Positions 44,503 to 54,084 are shown, numbered from the stretch's first letter. The stretch is DNA of 64,000 nucleotides from DAOTZR01 sp034432595 (GCA_034432595.1 DAOUBT010000020.1:27200-91199), one strand, 5' to 3'. The notes: generated by a model from the sequence alone, not told the origin. Numbers and translations: made by a program.

Positions 44503-45567
44503 ATGCGTAAGACCCTTTACACCCTGATGAGCCTCGTTTTGTTGGTGAGCTTCCTGCTCACCGCCTGCGGCCCCAAGCCTACCGCGGCGCCCAGCTTCAA
44601 GGCCGGTATGGTAACCGACATGGGCGGTATTGACGACAAGTCCTTCAACGCTACGTCGTGGAAGGGCCTGGAGCGCGCCGGTAAGGAACTGGGTATCGAG
44701 GTCAAGTACCTTGAGTCTCAGCAGCAGACCGACTACGCCACCAACATTCTGCAGTTCGTGAATCAGGGCTACAACCTGATCATCACGGTCGGCTTCCTGC
44801 TGGCGGATGACACCAAGGCCATGGCCGAGAAGTACCCCAATGTCAACTTCGCCATTGTGGACTTCTCTTACGATCCCCCGATCCCGAACGTGCGTGGCCT
44901 GACCTTCTCCACCGATCAGGCGGGCTTCCTGGCGGGTTACGCGGCGGCTGCCGCCACCAAGACCGGCAAGGTCGCCACCTTCGGTGGTATCAACATCCCG
45001 CCCGTGACCATCTTCATGGTCGGCTTTGAGTACGGCGTCAAGTATTACAACCAGAAGCACGGCACGAACGTGCAGGTGCTGGGTTGGGACTCCGCTGCCA
45101 ACAACGGTGTGTTCGCTGGTAACTTCGAGTCCACCGATGATGGCCGCCGCATTGCCGAGCAGTTCATCAGCGAAGGTGCGGATGTGATCATGCCGGTGGC
45201 TGGTCCTGTGGGTCTGGGTTCCGCTCAGGCGGCCAAGGCTAAGGGCAACGTCTGGATCATCGGTGTGGACACCGACTGGACCGTCAGCGCGCCCGAGTAC
45301 GCCGATGTCGTTCTGACCAGCGTGATGAAGAACATGGATGTCGCCGTGTTCGATACCGCCAAGCTCGCCTCCTCCCCCGACTTCAAGGGCTTCAATGGCG
45401 AGACCTACGTTGGTACCCTGGCCAATGGCGGTGTGGGCATTGCCCCGGTTAAGGAAGGCGCGGTTTCCGCCGATGTCCTGAAGGAACTGGAGCAGGTCAA
45501 GGCCGACATCATCGCCGGCAAGATTGACACTGGTTGGGCGACCTACATCGCCTCGCTGGGCAACTAA
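44503..45567 (+). CDS. BMP-family nucleoside-binding lipoprotein (PnrA-like)
   Basis: A 354-residue solute-binding protein. The signal peptide ends in the lipobox LLTAC (Cys22). The mature part shows DMGGIDDKSFNATSWKG, the BMP/PnrA signature, then FSTDQAGFLAGYAAAA and 'IMPVAGPVGLGSAQAAK', which line the nucleoside site in homologues. It captures nucleosides (or a related solute) outside the membrane and delivers them to the permeases coded at 47320 and 48574. Codon use is strongly biased to frequent codons, which suits a highly expressed protein. It is separated from the ATPase gene by a terminator-like hairpin. Confidence 0.93.
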   Translation: MRKTLYTLMSLVLLVSFLLTACGPKPTAAPSFKAGMVTDMGGIDDKSFNATSWKGLERAGKELGIEVKYLESQQQTDYATNILQFVNQGYNLIITVGFLLADDTKAMAEKYPNVNFAIVDFSYDPPIPNVRGLTFSTDQAGFLAGYAAAAATKTGKVATFGGINIPPVTIFMVGFEYGVKYYNQKHGTNVQVLGWDSAANNGVFAGNFESTDDGRRIAEQFISEGADVIMPVAGPVGLGSAQAAKAKGNVWIIGVDTDWTVSAPEYADVVLTSVMKNMDVAVFDTAKLASSPDFKGFNGETYVGTLANGGVGIAPVKEGAVSADVLKELEQVKADIIAGKIDTGWATYIASLGN

Positions 45568-45578
45568 ATCCGGGTTTC

Positions 45579-45617
45579 AAGGTGGGGCAACGTCACCGTT
45601 GCCCCACCTTTCTCTCT
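45579..45617 (+). terminator. 14-bp hairpin after the binding-protein gene, probably partial terminator
   Basis: AAGGTGGGGCAACG (45579-45592) pairs perfectly with 45597-45610 around a TCAC loop; TCTCTCT follows rather than a pure T-run. It likely lets only part of the transcripts reach the ATPase and permease genes. Confidence 0.8.
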
Positions 45618-45623
45618 AAAAGA

Positions 45624-45678
45624 GTGACCGGGATGCGTGAGACGTGGAAGGATTGCACGGATCACGCATCATGGTCAC
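45624..45678. repeat. Second, longer inverted repeat before the ABC ATPase gene
   Basis: GTGACC (45624-45629) plus GATGCGTGA (45632-45640) pair with TCACGCATC (45662-45670) plus GGTCAC (45673-45678), with one 2x2 mismatch: 15 pairs. It follows the 45579 hairpin directly and could protect the upstream mRNA or act as an RNase III site. Confidence 0.75.
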
Positions 45679-45784
45679 AAACTCGATGAAGTCAAGCAGA
45701 GGCCATGGCATTTCCTATCCCCTCTTTTTTCGGGGCCCTGCGCTGAATTTTGATGGTGAATTCATCTCATAGGTGGAGGAAGCT

Positions 45785-47323
45785 ATGCCCCCGGTCTTAC
45801 AACTTAAAGGGATGACCAAGCGCTTCCCCGGTGTGCTGGCGAACGATCACATTGACCTGGAGCTGAACAAGGGGGAAGTGTTGGCGCTGTTGGGCGAAAA
45901 CGGCGCCGGGAAAAGTACCCTGATGAACGTTCTCTACGGCCTCTACGCGCCGGATGAGGGCGAAATTTTCATCAATGGAAAGAAAGCCACCATTCAGGGG
46001 CCGACGGATGCGATTGTCCAGGGCATCGGCATGGTGCATCAGCACTTCATGCTCGTGCCGGTCTTCACCGTGACGGAAAACGTGATGCTGGGCATGGAGT
46101 CCATTAAGAACGGCATCATCCTGGATCGTCAGGCAGCGCGCAAGCGCATCCTTGAGATTTCCTCACTGTACGGCCTGGATGTGGACCCGGATGCGCTGGT
46201 GGGGACCTTACCGGTTGGCCTGCAGCAGCGCGTGGAAATCATCAAACTGCTCTATCGTAGCGCGGATATCCTCATCCTGGATGAACCGACGGCGGTCTTG
46301 ACCCCGCAGGAAGTCGAAGGCCTGTTTAAAGTCATGCGCGCGCTGGTAGCGGATGGCAAGTCCCTTATCTTCATCTCCCACAAGCTCAAGGAAGTGCGCG
46401 AAATCGCTGACCGCGTGGTGGTGTTGCGGCAGGGGCGCGTTGTGGGCAGTGCCGATCCCAGGCAGGCCACGGAATTGCAACTGGCTGAGATGATGGTCGG
46501 GCGTCAGGTCATCTTGAAGGTGGATAAGAAGCCCGCCGAGCCGAAGGAAGCGGTGCTCAAGGTTGAGTCTCTGCGCGTGATGAGCGATCGCCATCAGTTG
46601 GCGGTACGCGGCATCTCTTTTGACGTGCGCGCCGGCGAAATTGTCGGTGTGGCGGGTGTGCAGGGCAACGGGCAGACGGAACTGGTCGAAGCGCTCACCG
46701 GCCTGCGCCACGTTGTGGATGGCAAGATTTGGGTGGCCAACAAGGATGTCACCAACGCCTCGCCCCGCGTCATCACCGAGGCCGGTGTGGCCCATATTCC
46801 CGAAGATCGGCAGCGCGATGGTCTGGTTTTGCCCTTCCCTGTGGCCGATAACCTGGTGTTGAACACTTACTACCTCCCACCGGCTGCTAAAGGGTTGCGT
46901 CTGCAGGAAGACTACATCCGCGAAAACGCCAACAAACTCGTCAAGGAATACGATGTGCGTCCGCCTATCCCCATGAATCCCGCGGGCAATCTTTCCGGTG
47001 GCAATCAGCAGAAAGTGATTGTGGCCCGCGAACTGAGCCGTCCGGACAAACTGGTCATCGCCTCACAGCCGACTCGCGGTCTGGATGTGGGGTCTATCGA
47101 GTACATTCATGCACAGTTGGTGCGCAAACGCGATGCCGGCGCGGGCGTTTTGCTGGTTTCGGCAGAACTGGATGAGATCATGGCCCTGGCCGATCGCATC
47201 CTGGTCATGTACGAGGGTGAAATCACCGCAGTTTTGCAGGCTGGTGAGGCCACCAAGGAAGAAATTGGCCTGTACATGGCAGGCGTCAAACGCCAAACTG
47301 TGCCTGAGGAGGAGAAGCGATGA
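45785..47323 (+). CDS. ABC transporter ATPase, double domain (nucleoside/sugar type)
   Basis: A 512-residue protein with two fused ABC domains, as in the RbsA/XylG and PnrB type. The first has Walker A GENGAGKST, Q-loop MVHQHFML and LDEPTAVL. The second has a degenerate Walker A (GVQGNGQTEL, lacking the Lys) and signature LSGGNQQK, so only one site is expected to hydrolyse ATP normally. It powers the nucleoside permeases coded just downstream. ATG at 45785 has AGGTGGAGG upstream; the in-frame GTG at 45773 is not used. Its stop overlaps the first permease by four bases. Confidence 0.93.
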   Translation: MPPVLQLKGMTKRFPGVLANDHIDLELNKGEVLALLGENGAGKSTLMNVLYGLYAPDEGEIFINGKKATIQGPTDAIVQGIGMVHQHFMLVPVFTVTENVMLGMESIKNGIILDRQAARKRILEISSLYGLDVDPDALVGTLPVGLQQRVEIIKLLYRSADILILDEPTAVLTPQEVEGLFKVMRALVADGKSLIFISHKLKEVREIADRVVVLRQGRVVGSADPRQATELQLAEMMVGRQVILKVDKKPAEPKEAVLKVESLRVMSDRHQLAVRGISFDVRAGEIVGVAGVQGNGQTELVEALTGLRHVVDGKIWVANKDVTNASPRVITEAGVAHIPEDRQRDGLVLPFPVADNLVLNTYYLPPAAKGLRLQEDYIRENANKLVKEYDVRPPIPMNPAGNLSGGNQQKVIVARELSRPDKLVIASQPTRGLDVGSIEYIHAQLVRKRDAGAGVLLVSAELDEIMALADRILVMYEGEITAVLQAGEATKEEIGLYMAGVKRQTVPEEEKR

Positions 47324-48561
47324 GCGAAAAGCAATCTCAGCCCCAACCTCAACGCAAGCCGCGGGTCAATCTGCAGAGCCTGGGATTGCCCCTGTTGGCC
47401 GTCGTTACGGCGCTGCTCATCGGCGCCCTGGTGATCATCTTTACCGATAATTCCGTGTACGATGCCTTCCGCGAGGGAGGGTTCGGCGCAGGTCTGATGC
47501 GGGCCCTGGATGTGATTGGCACGGCCTATGGCGCCTTCTTCGTGGGCGCTTTTGGCGATCCGGGCCGCATCCTGCGCGCTATTTTCAGCGGGAACGGGCA
47601 GGAATTCCTGAGCGCCATTTACCCCATCACCGAGACGTTGCGCATGACCACGCCTTACATCTTCGCCGGTCTGGCCGTCGCTTTTGGTTTTCAGGGTGGT
47701 CTGTTCAACATCGGTGCGGAAGGTCAGTACTTCGTGGCCGGTCTGACGACGGTCTTTGTCGGCTATAGCCTGAAGGGCGTGCCGGCGATCATCCACCTGC
47801 CCCTGGCCCTGCTGGCCGGTATCGCAGGCGGCGCGCTCTGGGCTGCCATTCCCGGCATCCTCAAAGCCAAAACCGGCGCGCACGAAGTGATTAACACCAT
47901 CATGATGAACTACATCGCCTTCCGCCTGGCCGAATTCATGCTCGACGTGGGCGGTCCGATGGCGCGCCCCGGCTATCGTCCGGTCAGCCCGGAAATCGAG
48001 CCTTCGGCCTACCTGCCGCAGTTCTTCCCATCCGACTCGAACATTCGCTTCAACGTGGGCTTCCTGCTGGCGCTGGCGACGGCCTGGTTCATCAACTGGT
48101 TGCTCTTTAAGACGACGCTGGGCTTTGAGATTCGCACGGTCGGTAAGAATGCCCACGCGGCCCGCTACGCCGGCATCAACGTGCCACGCACCATCGTCAT
48201 CACCATGGTCATCGCGGGCGGTCTGGCCGGCCTGTCGGGTGCGACGGACATCCTGGGCGTGTTGCACTTCATGCCCAACGCCTTCTCGTCCGGTTACGGT
48301 TTCGACGCGATTGCGATCGCCCTGCTGGGCAACAGTCAGCCGATGGGCGTCGTGCTGGCGTCCTTGCTCTTTGGGGCGCTGCGCGCGGGCGCGAACAACA
48401 TGCAGGGCTGGGCTGGCGTGCCGGTGGATATTACGGCGATTCTGCAGGGCCTGATCATCATCTTCATCGCCGCCCCGCAGATTATCCGCTCGCTCTATCG
48501 CCTGCGGCAGCCGACGAAAGAACAACAGCTCGTCTTGACGTCGGGCTGGAGCAAAATGTAA
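47320..48561 (+). CDS. ABC transporter permease (nucleoside type), first subunit
   Basis: A 413-residue inner-membrane permease of the branched-chain/RbsC-like family, with about 9-10 helices. Family stretches are FGFQGGLFNIGAEGQYFVAG and GAHEVINTIMMNYIAFRL, the latter holding the EAA-like loop that contacts the ATPase. Translationally coupled to the ATPase gene (ATGA overlap) and 12 bases before the second permease. The two permeases form a heterodimeric channel. Confidence 0.93.
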   Translation: MSEKQSQPQPQRKPRVNLQSLGLPLLAVVTALLIGALVIIFTDNSVYDAFREGGFGAGLMRALDVIGTAYGAFFVGAFGDPGRILRAIFSGNGQEFLSAIYPITETLRMTTPYIFAGLAVAFGFQGGLFNIGAEGQYFVAGLTTVFVGYSLKGVPAIIHLPLALLAGIAGGALWAAIPGILKAKTGAHEVINTIMMNYIAFRLAEFMLDVGGPMARPGYRPVSPEIEPSAYLPQFFPSDSNIRFNVGFLLALATAWFINWLLFKTTLGFEIRTVGKNAHAARYAGINVPRTIVITMVIAGGLAGLSGATDILGVLHFMPNAFSSGYGFDAIAIALLGNSQPMGVVLASLLFGALRAGANNMQGWAGVPVDITAILQGLIIIFIAAPQIIRSLYRLRQPTKEQQLVLTSGWSKM

Positions 48562-48573
48562 TCGGAGGCGAGC

Positions 48574-49821
48574 ATGGATACGACTCCTAAGACTCATGAA
48601 GATATCGTGCGTGCCCGCAATATGGGCATTGCTTTCATCGTGTTTGCCGCGGCCATTCTGTTGCTTTTCCTGCCTGGCACCGGCGGACGCATGTCCACTT
48701 TTGTTTTCTACACCGGCAGCGGGGAGCTGGACCTGGCGCCCTGGACGTTCAGTGCGGCAACTCTGATGTACGTCGCGGCGTTGCTGAGTGTCTTCCTGGG
48801 GGCATGGCAACTGGCTAAAGGCTTCAAGAATGCGGAGGCCATCCTGGGCGTGGTCGTGCTGCTTTTTGTGCTGGCTTTCCTGGCCTGGGCGGCGCGCGAC
48901 GCTTCGATGAACGTCACGGGAATGCTGAAGCAGTCCCTGTTGGGCGGGATTCCCATCCTGCTGGCGGCCCTGAGCGGCCTGATGTGTGAACGCAGCGGCG
49001 TGGTCAACATCGGCATTGAGGGCATGATGCTCACTGGCGCTTTTCTGGCATCCCTCTTCGGCAGTCTGAGTCAGAGCGTTTGGGTGGGGCTGCTGGCAGC
49101 GCTTCTGGGCGGCGCGCTGATGGGGGCGCTTCTGGCCGTGCTGGCGATTCGTTATCGCGTGGACCAAATTGTTGCCGGTACCGCCATCAACATTCTGGCG
49201 ACCGGTCTGACGAGCTATTTCAGCTCCGCCTACCTGCAGCACAATGAACACCTCAACACGCCTCCCACCTTCAAGCCCATTCCTATCCCGCTTTTGAGCA
49301 AAATCCCGCTGGTGGGACCGGTGCTCTTTAATCAAACGCTGTTGGTGTACGTGGGGCTGATCCTGGTGGTGGTCATTCACGTGATGCTCTTCTACACGCG
49401 CTGGGGCTTGCGCTCGCGCGCGGTGGGTGAACATCCGCGCGCGGCGGATACCCTGGGCGTGAACGTCTTCAAGACGCGCTACGTGAACACCATTCTGGGC
49501 GGCACCATTGCCGGGCTGGGTGGCGCTTACCTCATCCTCAGCTCGGTGGGCCGCTTTGACGAATTGATGACCGCTGGTCGCGGCTTCATCGGCCTGGCGG
49601 CGATGATTTTTGGTAAGTGGATGCCCTTCGGTGCGTTGGGCGCTTCCCTCATCTTCGGCTTCGCCAACTCGTTACAGGTCTCGCTGGCGATTCTGCGCGT
49701 GCCCATCCCTTCGCAGTTCCTGTTGATGGCGCCGTATCTGGTGACCATGATTGCGCTGGCCGGCGTGGTGGGACGGGCGACCGCACCGGCGGCGGACGGC
49801 GTGCCCTACACCAAGGAGTAA
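48574..49821 (+). CDS. ABC transporter permease (nucleoside type), second subunit
   Basis: A 415-residue permease partner with about 10 helices. It carries GLMCERSGVVNIGIEGMML and RYRVDQIVAGTAINILATG, the paralogous versions of the motifs in the preceding gene. An N-terminal extension of about 120 residues holds extra helices before the core. Last gene of the importer operon; a hairpin follows 20 bases after its stop. Confidence 0.93.
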   Translation: MDTTPKTHEDIVRARNMGIAFIVFAAAILLLFLPGTGGRMSTFVFYTGSGELDLAPWTFSAATLMYVAALLSVFLGAWQLAKGFKNAEAILGVVVLLFVLAFLAWAARDASMNVTGMLKQSLLGGIPILLAALSGLMCERSGVVNIGIEGMMLTGAFLASLFGSLSQSVWVGLLAALLGGALMGALLAVLAIRYRVDQIVAGTAINILATGLTSYFSSAYLQHNEHLNTPPTFKPIPIPLLSKIPLVGPVLFNQTLLVYVGLILVVVIHVMLFYTRWGLRSRAVGEHPRAADTLGVNVFKTRYVNTILGGTIAGLGGAYLILSSVGRFDELMTAGRGFIGLAAMIFGKWMPFGALGASLIFGFANSLQVSLAILRVPIPSQFLLMAPYLVTMIALAGVVGRATAPAADGVPYTKE

Positions 49822-49840
49822 GGCTCACGTCACTGTGGTA

Positions 49841-49873
49841 CAGGGGGGAACGCGCTGTCGCTCCCCCCTGTTT
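49841..49873 (+). terminator. Hairpin ending the importer operon
   Basis: CAGGGGGGA (49841-49849) pairs with TCCCCCCTG (49862-49870), followed by TTTG. The short T-run suggests partial termination; the next gene starts 19 bases later. Confidence 0.7.
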
Positions 49874-49891
49874 GCGTGAAAGGATACCGGC

Positions 49892-51274
49892 ATGAGTAGT
49901 AGCTGGCCGTTCGATTTTGTGCAACGCATGACCGCCTGGTTGGGTGACGAAGCGCCGGCCTTTTTGCAGGCCCTGGCGCAGCGGGATATAGGCCTGCGCT
50001 TGAACACCCTGCGTGGGGATGTGGAGACCCTGGCCGCGCGCCTCCCCTGGCCGGTCGAACCGGTTCCCTGGTGCGCGGAGGGGAGGGTAGTGCGCGCCGG
50101 CGAGCCGGGAAGCCATCCCTATCATGCCGCGGGGGTGTATTACCTGCAGGATCCCAGCACCATGGCGGCGGCGGAGATTCTGGCGCCGCGTCCGGGAGAA
50201 TGGGTGCTCGATCTGGCGGCAGCCCCGGGTGGAAAAGCCTCCCATCTGGCGGCTAAGATGCAGGGTCAGGGCGTGCTGGTTGCAAACGACATTGCCCGTA
50301 AGCGCACCTCCGTGCTGGCGATGAACCTGGAACGCATGGGCGTTACCAACGCCCTCATCACCAACGAGACGCCGGAGCGCCTGGCGGAACGCTGGGCGGG
50401 CCTTTTCGACGCCGTGCTCCTGGATGCCCCCTGTTCTGGCGAGGGCATGTTTGCGCGCGATCCGCAGGCCGTGCGCGATTGGAGCGTGCCCGTGGTGCAG
50501 GGCAACGCACGCCGGCAGTTGCAGATTCTGGAACAGGCCGCGCGCCTCGTGCGTCCCGGCGGGCGGCTGCTCTACGCCACCTGTACCTTCGCCCCGGAAG
50601 AAGACGAGGGCGTGATCGCATCCTTCCTGGAACGTTTCCCCGATTTTGACCTGCAAGCGGTGCCGCCCAATCCGGGCTTTAAGGCGGGTCGTCCAGAATG
50701 GGCGGGCGTGACGGAGCGCCTGCGCCACGCGGTACGCCTTTTCCCCCACACCGGACCGGGCCACGGCCACTTTTACGCGTTGCTGGTGAAACGCGGCACC
50801 GCTTCCCCTCCGCTGTCTCCCTGGCAGGGGCGCGACGTGCCGGGGCGCGTGCTAAACCTCTATCGTGCGGCGCTTGACACTGCGCTGCGTGCCCCTGCGC
50901 CGGAAGCCGGTCTGGTTTTTGTGGAAGGCGCGGATCAGCTCTACATCACGCCCATGGCGCCTGAACTGTGGGAAGACCTCCACGTCCTGCGCCCCGGCTG
51001 GTGGGTGGGCACGCTGCGTCACGGTGAGGTCAATCCCGAACACGCCCTGGCGCTGGGGATTGCTCCCGACGCTGCGCAGGAGCGCCTGGATTTGACGCTC
51101 GACGATTCGCGCCTTGGAGCTTTCCTGGCCGGCGCAAGCTGGCCTGACGATGGGCCGGCGGGCTTCGTGCTGGTGACGGTGGAGGGTTTCGCTCTGGGAT
51201 GGGCTAAACGCAGCGGTGGCAAGCTGCGCAGCCGTTACCCCGTCCATCTGCGCACCCTCACCGCGGTGGAATAG
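49892..51274 (+). CDS. NOL1/NOP2/Sun-family rRNA m5C methyltransferase (RsmF-like)
   Basis: A 460-residue SAM-dependent RNA cytosine-5 methyltransferase. Motif I is LDLAAAPGGKASHLA, motif IV is DAPCSGEGMF with the resolving Cys, and motif VI is YATCTFAPEED with the catalytic Cys. The C-terminal ~170 residues form an RNA-binding extension as in RsmF (16S rRNA m5C1407) or the Firmicute RsmB-F group. The target base cannot be fixed from sequence. ATG at 49892 follows AAAGGATACCGGC. Confidence 0.92.
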   Translation: MSSSWPFDFVQRMTAWLGDEAPAFLQALAQRDIGLRLNTLRGDVETLAARLPWPVEPVPWCAEGRVVRAGEPGSHPYHAAGVYYLQDPSTMAAAEILAPRPGEWVLDLAAAPGGKASHLAAKMQGQGVLVANDIARKRTSVLAMNLERMGVTNALITNETPERLAERWAGLFDAVLLDAPCSGEGMFARDPQAVRDWSVPVVQGNARRQLQILEQAARLVRPGGRLLYATCTFAPEEDEGVIASFLERFPDFDLQAVPPNPGFKAGRPEWAGVTERLRHAVRLFPHTGPGHGHFYALLVKRGTASPPLSPWQGRDVPGRVLNLYRAALDTALRAPAPEAGLVFVEGADQLYITPMAPELWEDLHVLRPGWWVGTLRHGEVNPEHALALGIAPDAAQERLDLTLDDSRLGAFLAGASWPDDGPAGFVLVTVEGFALGWAKRSGGKLRSRYPVHLRTLTAVE

Positions 51275-51351
51275 GCGTGGGCGGGCTTTCGCGCTCATGC
51301 TATGACTTGTCTTGCATACAGGACTGAAACGCATCAGAAAGGAGCGTCGCC

Positions 51352-52380
51352 ATGAAAGGCATTACCCATTTCATCACGGGTGTGACGCTGGCAACTTTCT
51401 TCCCGGAAATTGTGCAGGCTGCGGCGCAAGGTTCGCTTTTGCCCGTGTTGGGCGGGGTAGGGGGCATCCTGCCCGACACCCTGGATTTCAAATTTGCGCG
51501 CTATTGGGAACGCTTCGACGTGGAACTCGACCCCGGCGCTGAACCTGACGCGGAGGCAATGGCCGATGCACTGGTGGATGCGATGCGCCGCGCTTATGAC
51601 ACGGGCAAGGACATCAACCTGGTCGCACACACCATCCGTTTAGGCCCGGATCTGTGGCGGGAGTACAGCATCCGCTTTGTTCCCAACACGGATGAGGTGG
51701 TGGTAAAGATTGGCCCGTTGGTGAACACGGGACAGGTGCCCTATGCCGGCAGCGAACCCCCGCAGGCCGAAGTCCGGCGCAAGGTGGGCGTGCCCATACG
51801 CAACACCTACAGTGAAACCTATCGCGTCAACATCTTCTCCGGCCCGACGTTTCGCTTTGCTCGCCACGGCGACGAATTGCGGGTCCACTTCCTGGACTGG
51901 CATCATCGCTGGTCGCATAGCCTCTTTTTGGCCGTGTTGGTCGGTGGCGTGGCCTGGTTCCTGCTCACGCTGCTGGGCGCCGGTACTTTCTCTGCGCGTT
52001 GGGGAGGACTGCTCACAGGCCTGGGCTTTCTGGGCCACGTGCTGGAAGACCAGCTCGGTCACATGGGCAGCAATCTTTTCTGGCCCTTGACGCGAAAGCG
52101 CATCCCCGGTCCCGGCTTCATCCACGCCAGCGACGCCATCCCTAACTTTCTCGTGGTCTGGTCATCCGTGGCTCTCATCCTGTTTAACCTGGATCGCTTT
52201 TCGGCGCAGCCGCGCCTGCCTGTGGTTCCGTATCTGGCCCTGGCGCTGGGCGTGCCCTGGCTGGTGTTGGGCGGGCTTTACGTCAAAGATAAGGTGAAAA
52301 CGCGCCTGCAGCAACTCAGCCGCGCAGTCGCGCAGGAATTGGACGCTATCGCTGAATCGGAAAACACCGAGCTTGGTTAG
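51352..52380 (+). CDS. YdjM/DUF457-like membrane-bound metal-dependent hydrolase family protein
   Basis: A 342-residue membrane protein. The N-terminus MKGITHFITGVTLATFFPE, a GGVGGILPDTLDFKF segment and the middle HHRWSHSLFLAV ... GHVLEDQLGHMGSNLFWPL are the conserved His/Asp stretches of the family (PDxD-like and H-x-SHS-like). About 160 residues with no membrane segment are inserted between the first and second hydrophobic parts, longer than in E. coli YdjM. Substrate unknown. ATG at 51352 follows AAAGGAG. Confidence 0.78.
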   Translation: MKGITHFITGVTLATFFPEIVQAAAQGSLLPVLGGVGGILPDTLDFKFARYWERFDVELDPGAEPDAEAMADALVDAMRRAYDTGKDINLVAHTIRLGPDLWREYSIRFVPNTDEVVVKIGPLVNTGQVPYAGSEPPQAEVRRKVGVPIRNTYSETYRVNIFSGPTFRFARHGDELRVHFLDWHHRWSHSLFLAVLVGGVAWFLLTLLGAGTFSARWGGLLTGLGFLGHVLEDQLGHMGSNLFWPLTRKRIPGPGFIHASDAIPNFLVVWSSVALILFNLDRFSAQPRLPVVPYLALALGVPWLVLGGLYVKDKVKTRLQQLSRAVAQELDAIAESENTELG

Positions 52381-52392
52381 GAAAAGGTGTGG

Positions 52393-52398
52393 TATAAT
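52393..52398 (+). promoter_or_regulatory. Extended -10 element of the LysM lipoprotein gene
   Basis: TGG-TATAAT (52390-52398) is an extended -10 box; the -35 is poor. Transcription would start near 52405, about 23 bases before the chosen GTG. Confidence 0.5.
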
Positions 52399-52427
52399 AA
52401 ACTTTATCTGTGCGCTTGAGGGATGGG

Positions 52428-53417
52428 GTGACACGACAACGCTACGTCATAATGATGATGGGGAGCCTGCTTCTGCTGGCAGCCTGCGGGACGGTGCTCA
52501 CACCGCTTCCGACGCGCCCCGGTTACCCTGCGCCGGGTGATGGAACGGCCACGCCGACCTTCTCGCCCAACCGTTTCACCACCCCACTTCCGCCGACGCC
52601 GACCTATACCCCGGCGCCAACACCCACCCCTATCGTTTATGTCGTGCAGAGTGGCGATACCCTGCTGGGGATCGCCATCCAATACGGAGTCACCCTGGAC
52701 GCGCTGCAGCGGGCCAACGCCATCGCTGATCCCAGCCTGGTGCGCGAAGGCCAATCCCTCATCATCCCCACCGGTGAGGATGCTGCTGGCAACCTGCCCG
52801 TTTTTGAACAACAACTCTTGCCCACGCCGACCCCCATGCCGTTGCAGATTCAGGGCGTGGCGCGCTACCTCTCGTCCGTCGGCGGGATATGGTGCACCGG
52901 TGAGATTTACAACCCCGCCGCCGAGCCGCTCACCAACGTGCAGCTCGATGTGGCGCTCACCGCTGCCGACGGCACGGGCCTGAGTCACATCATTACCCTG
53001 CTCAGTGCGGATTACATCCCCGCGGGAGAACGCGCGCCGTTCGCGGTGCTCTTTTCCATGCCTCCCGCCGGCGCGGCCAACTGCACTGTGGGGATTGTGC
53101 GGGCTGAAACTATCGGCCCGGTCACGGACTTTTACCGACCTTTGAGCGTGAGCAACGCTCAAGGCGCGCCGCAAGGCCCTCGTTACGTGGTTCAGGGGCA
53201 GGTGCTGAATGAGCAGAACGAAAGCCTGCAGCGTCCCAACATCGTGGTGACTTTCTACGACAAGCGCGGACGGGTGCCGGGCTATCGCCACAACGTCCTG
53301 CGCGATCGCACCCTGGCACCCGGTGAGTTTGCCGACTTTGAAGCTATTTTCACTCCGCCCGCGGGCGAGCATCCGGCCACCTTCCGTATCATCGCCTGGG
53401 GCGAAACCACGGAGTAG
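52428..53417 (+). CDS. LysM-domain lipoprotein
   Basis: A 329-residue exported protein. The signal peptide ends in the lipobox LLAAC; a Pro/Thr linker leads to a LysM domain (about 71-115: YVVQSGDTLLGIAIQYGVTL ... GQSLIIP) that binds peptidoglycan sugar chains. After a second linker, about 145-325 is a beta-rich part with two FxxIxW-like repeats, resembling FxLD/DUF-type Ig modules. GTG at 52428 is chosen because GAGGG lies five bases upstream; an in-frame GTG at 52410 has none. It is two bases before plsC. Confidence 0.83.
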   Translation: MTRQRYVIMMMGSLLLLAACGTVLTPLPTRPGYPAPGDGTATPTFSPNRFTTPLPPTPTYTPAPTPTPIVYVVQSGDTLLGIAIQYGVTLDALQRANAIADPSLVREGQSLIIPTGEDAAGNLPVFEQQLLPTPTPMPLQIQGVARYLSSVGGIWCTGEIYNPAAEPLTNVQLDVALTAADGTGLSHIITLLSADYIPAGERAPFAVLFSMPPAGAANCTVGIVRAETIGPVTDFYRPLSVSNAQGAPQGPRYVVQGQVLNEQNESLQRPNIVVTFYDKRGRVPGYRHNVLRDRTLAPGEFADFEAIFTPPAGEHPATFRIIAWGETTE

Positions 53418-53419
53418 TC

Positions 53420-54079
53420 ATGACGCCTGCTTACCGTCGCTTGCGAGCCATCATCACCTTTCTCGCTCGTCTCATTGCGCATGTGGAGATTGAAGGCGCG
53501 GAACACATCCCCGCATCCGGACCTTTCCTGTTGGTTACCAATCACTTGAGTCGTCTCGATCCGCCCATCCTGATGATGGCTATGCCGCATCAAATCTACG
53601 TGTTAGCGGCGAGCGAATATCGGCGCGTGCCCATCCTCAAACAACTCATGGAAGCTGCTGGCGCTATCTGGGTGCGGCGGGGTGAACTCGATCTGGCTGC
53701 CCTGCGCGCGGCGCTGGAGGTGTTGGCGCGCGGGGACGTGCTCGGCCTGGCCCCGGAAGGGACGCGCTCCCGCGTCCGCGCCCTGCAACGCGCGAAACCG
53801 GGCGCAGCCTATGTCGCCCTGCGCTCCGGCGTGCCCATCCTCCCTGTAGCTCTGTACGGGACAGAGCGCATGGTGGAGGATTTCCTCCACCTCCGGCGGA
53901 TGCGCATCCACATTGTCATCGGGGAGCCGTTCCAGCTTCCCAACAACGGACGCGCGCGTGGTGCCGCGCTGGAGGAGAGCACCGATATGATCATGCGCCA
54001 CATCGCTGCCCTGCTGCCGCCGGCGTATCGCGGCGTCTATGCCGATGCGGTGGCGCAGACGAGGGCAGACGCGGCATGA
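53420..54079 (+). CDS. plsC: 1-acyl-sn-glycerol-3-phosphate acyltransferase
   Basis: A 219-residue acyltransferase of phospholipid synthesis. The catalytic H-x4-D is NHLSRLDPP, and APEGTRSR is the substrate-binding motif; VPILPVALYG completes the set. It acylates lysophosphatidic acid at the inner membrane face. Its start follows two bases after the LysM lipoprotein stop, so the two share a transcript. About 190 bases separate it from rpoB. Confidence 0.92.
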   Translation: MTPAYRRLRAIITFLARLIAHVEIEGAEHIPASGPFLLVTNHLSRLDPPILMMAMPHQIYVLAASEYRRVPILKQLMEAAGAIWVRRGELDLAALRAALEVLARGDVLGLAPEGTRSRVRALQRAKPGAAYVALRSGVPILPVALYGTERMVEDFLHLRRMRIHIVIGEPFQLPNNGRARGAALEESTDMIMRHIAALLPPAYRGVYADAVAQTRADAA

Positions 54080-54084
54080 AACCA

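Noticed and set aside
47107..49434. Very long minus-strand open frame under the importer permeases
   Set aside because: Spans three clearly coding genes on the other strand; composition is that of a codon shadow and there is no ribosome site.
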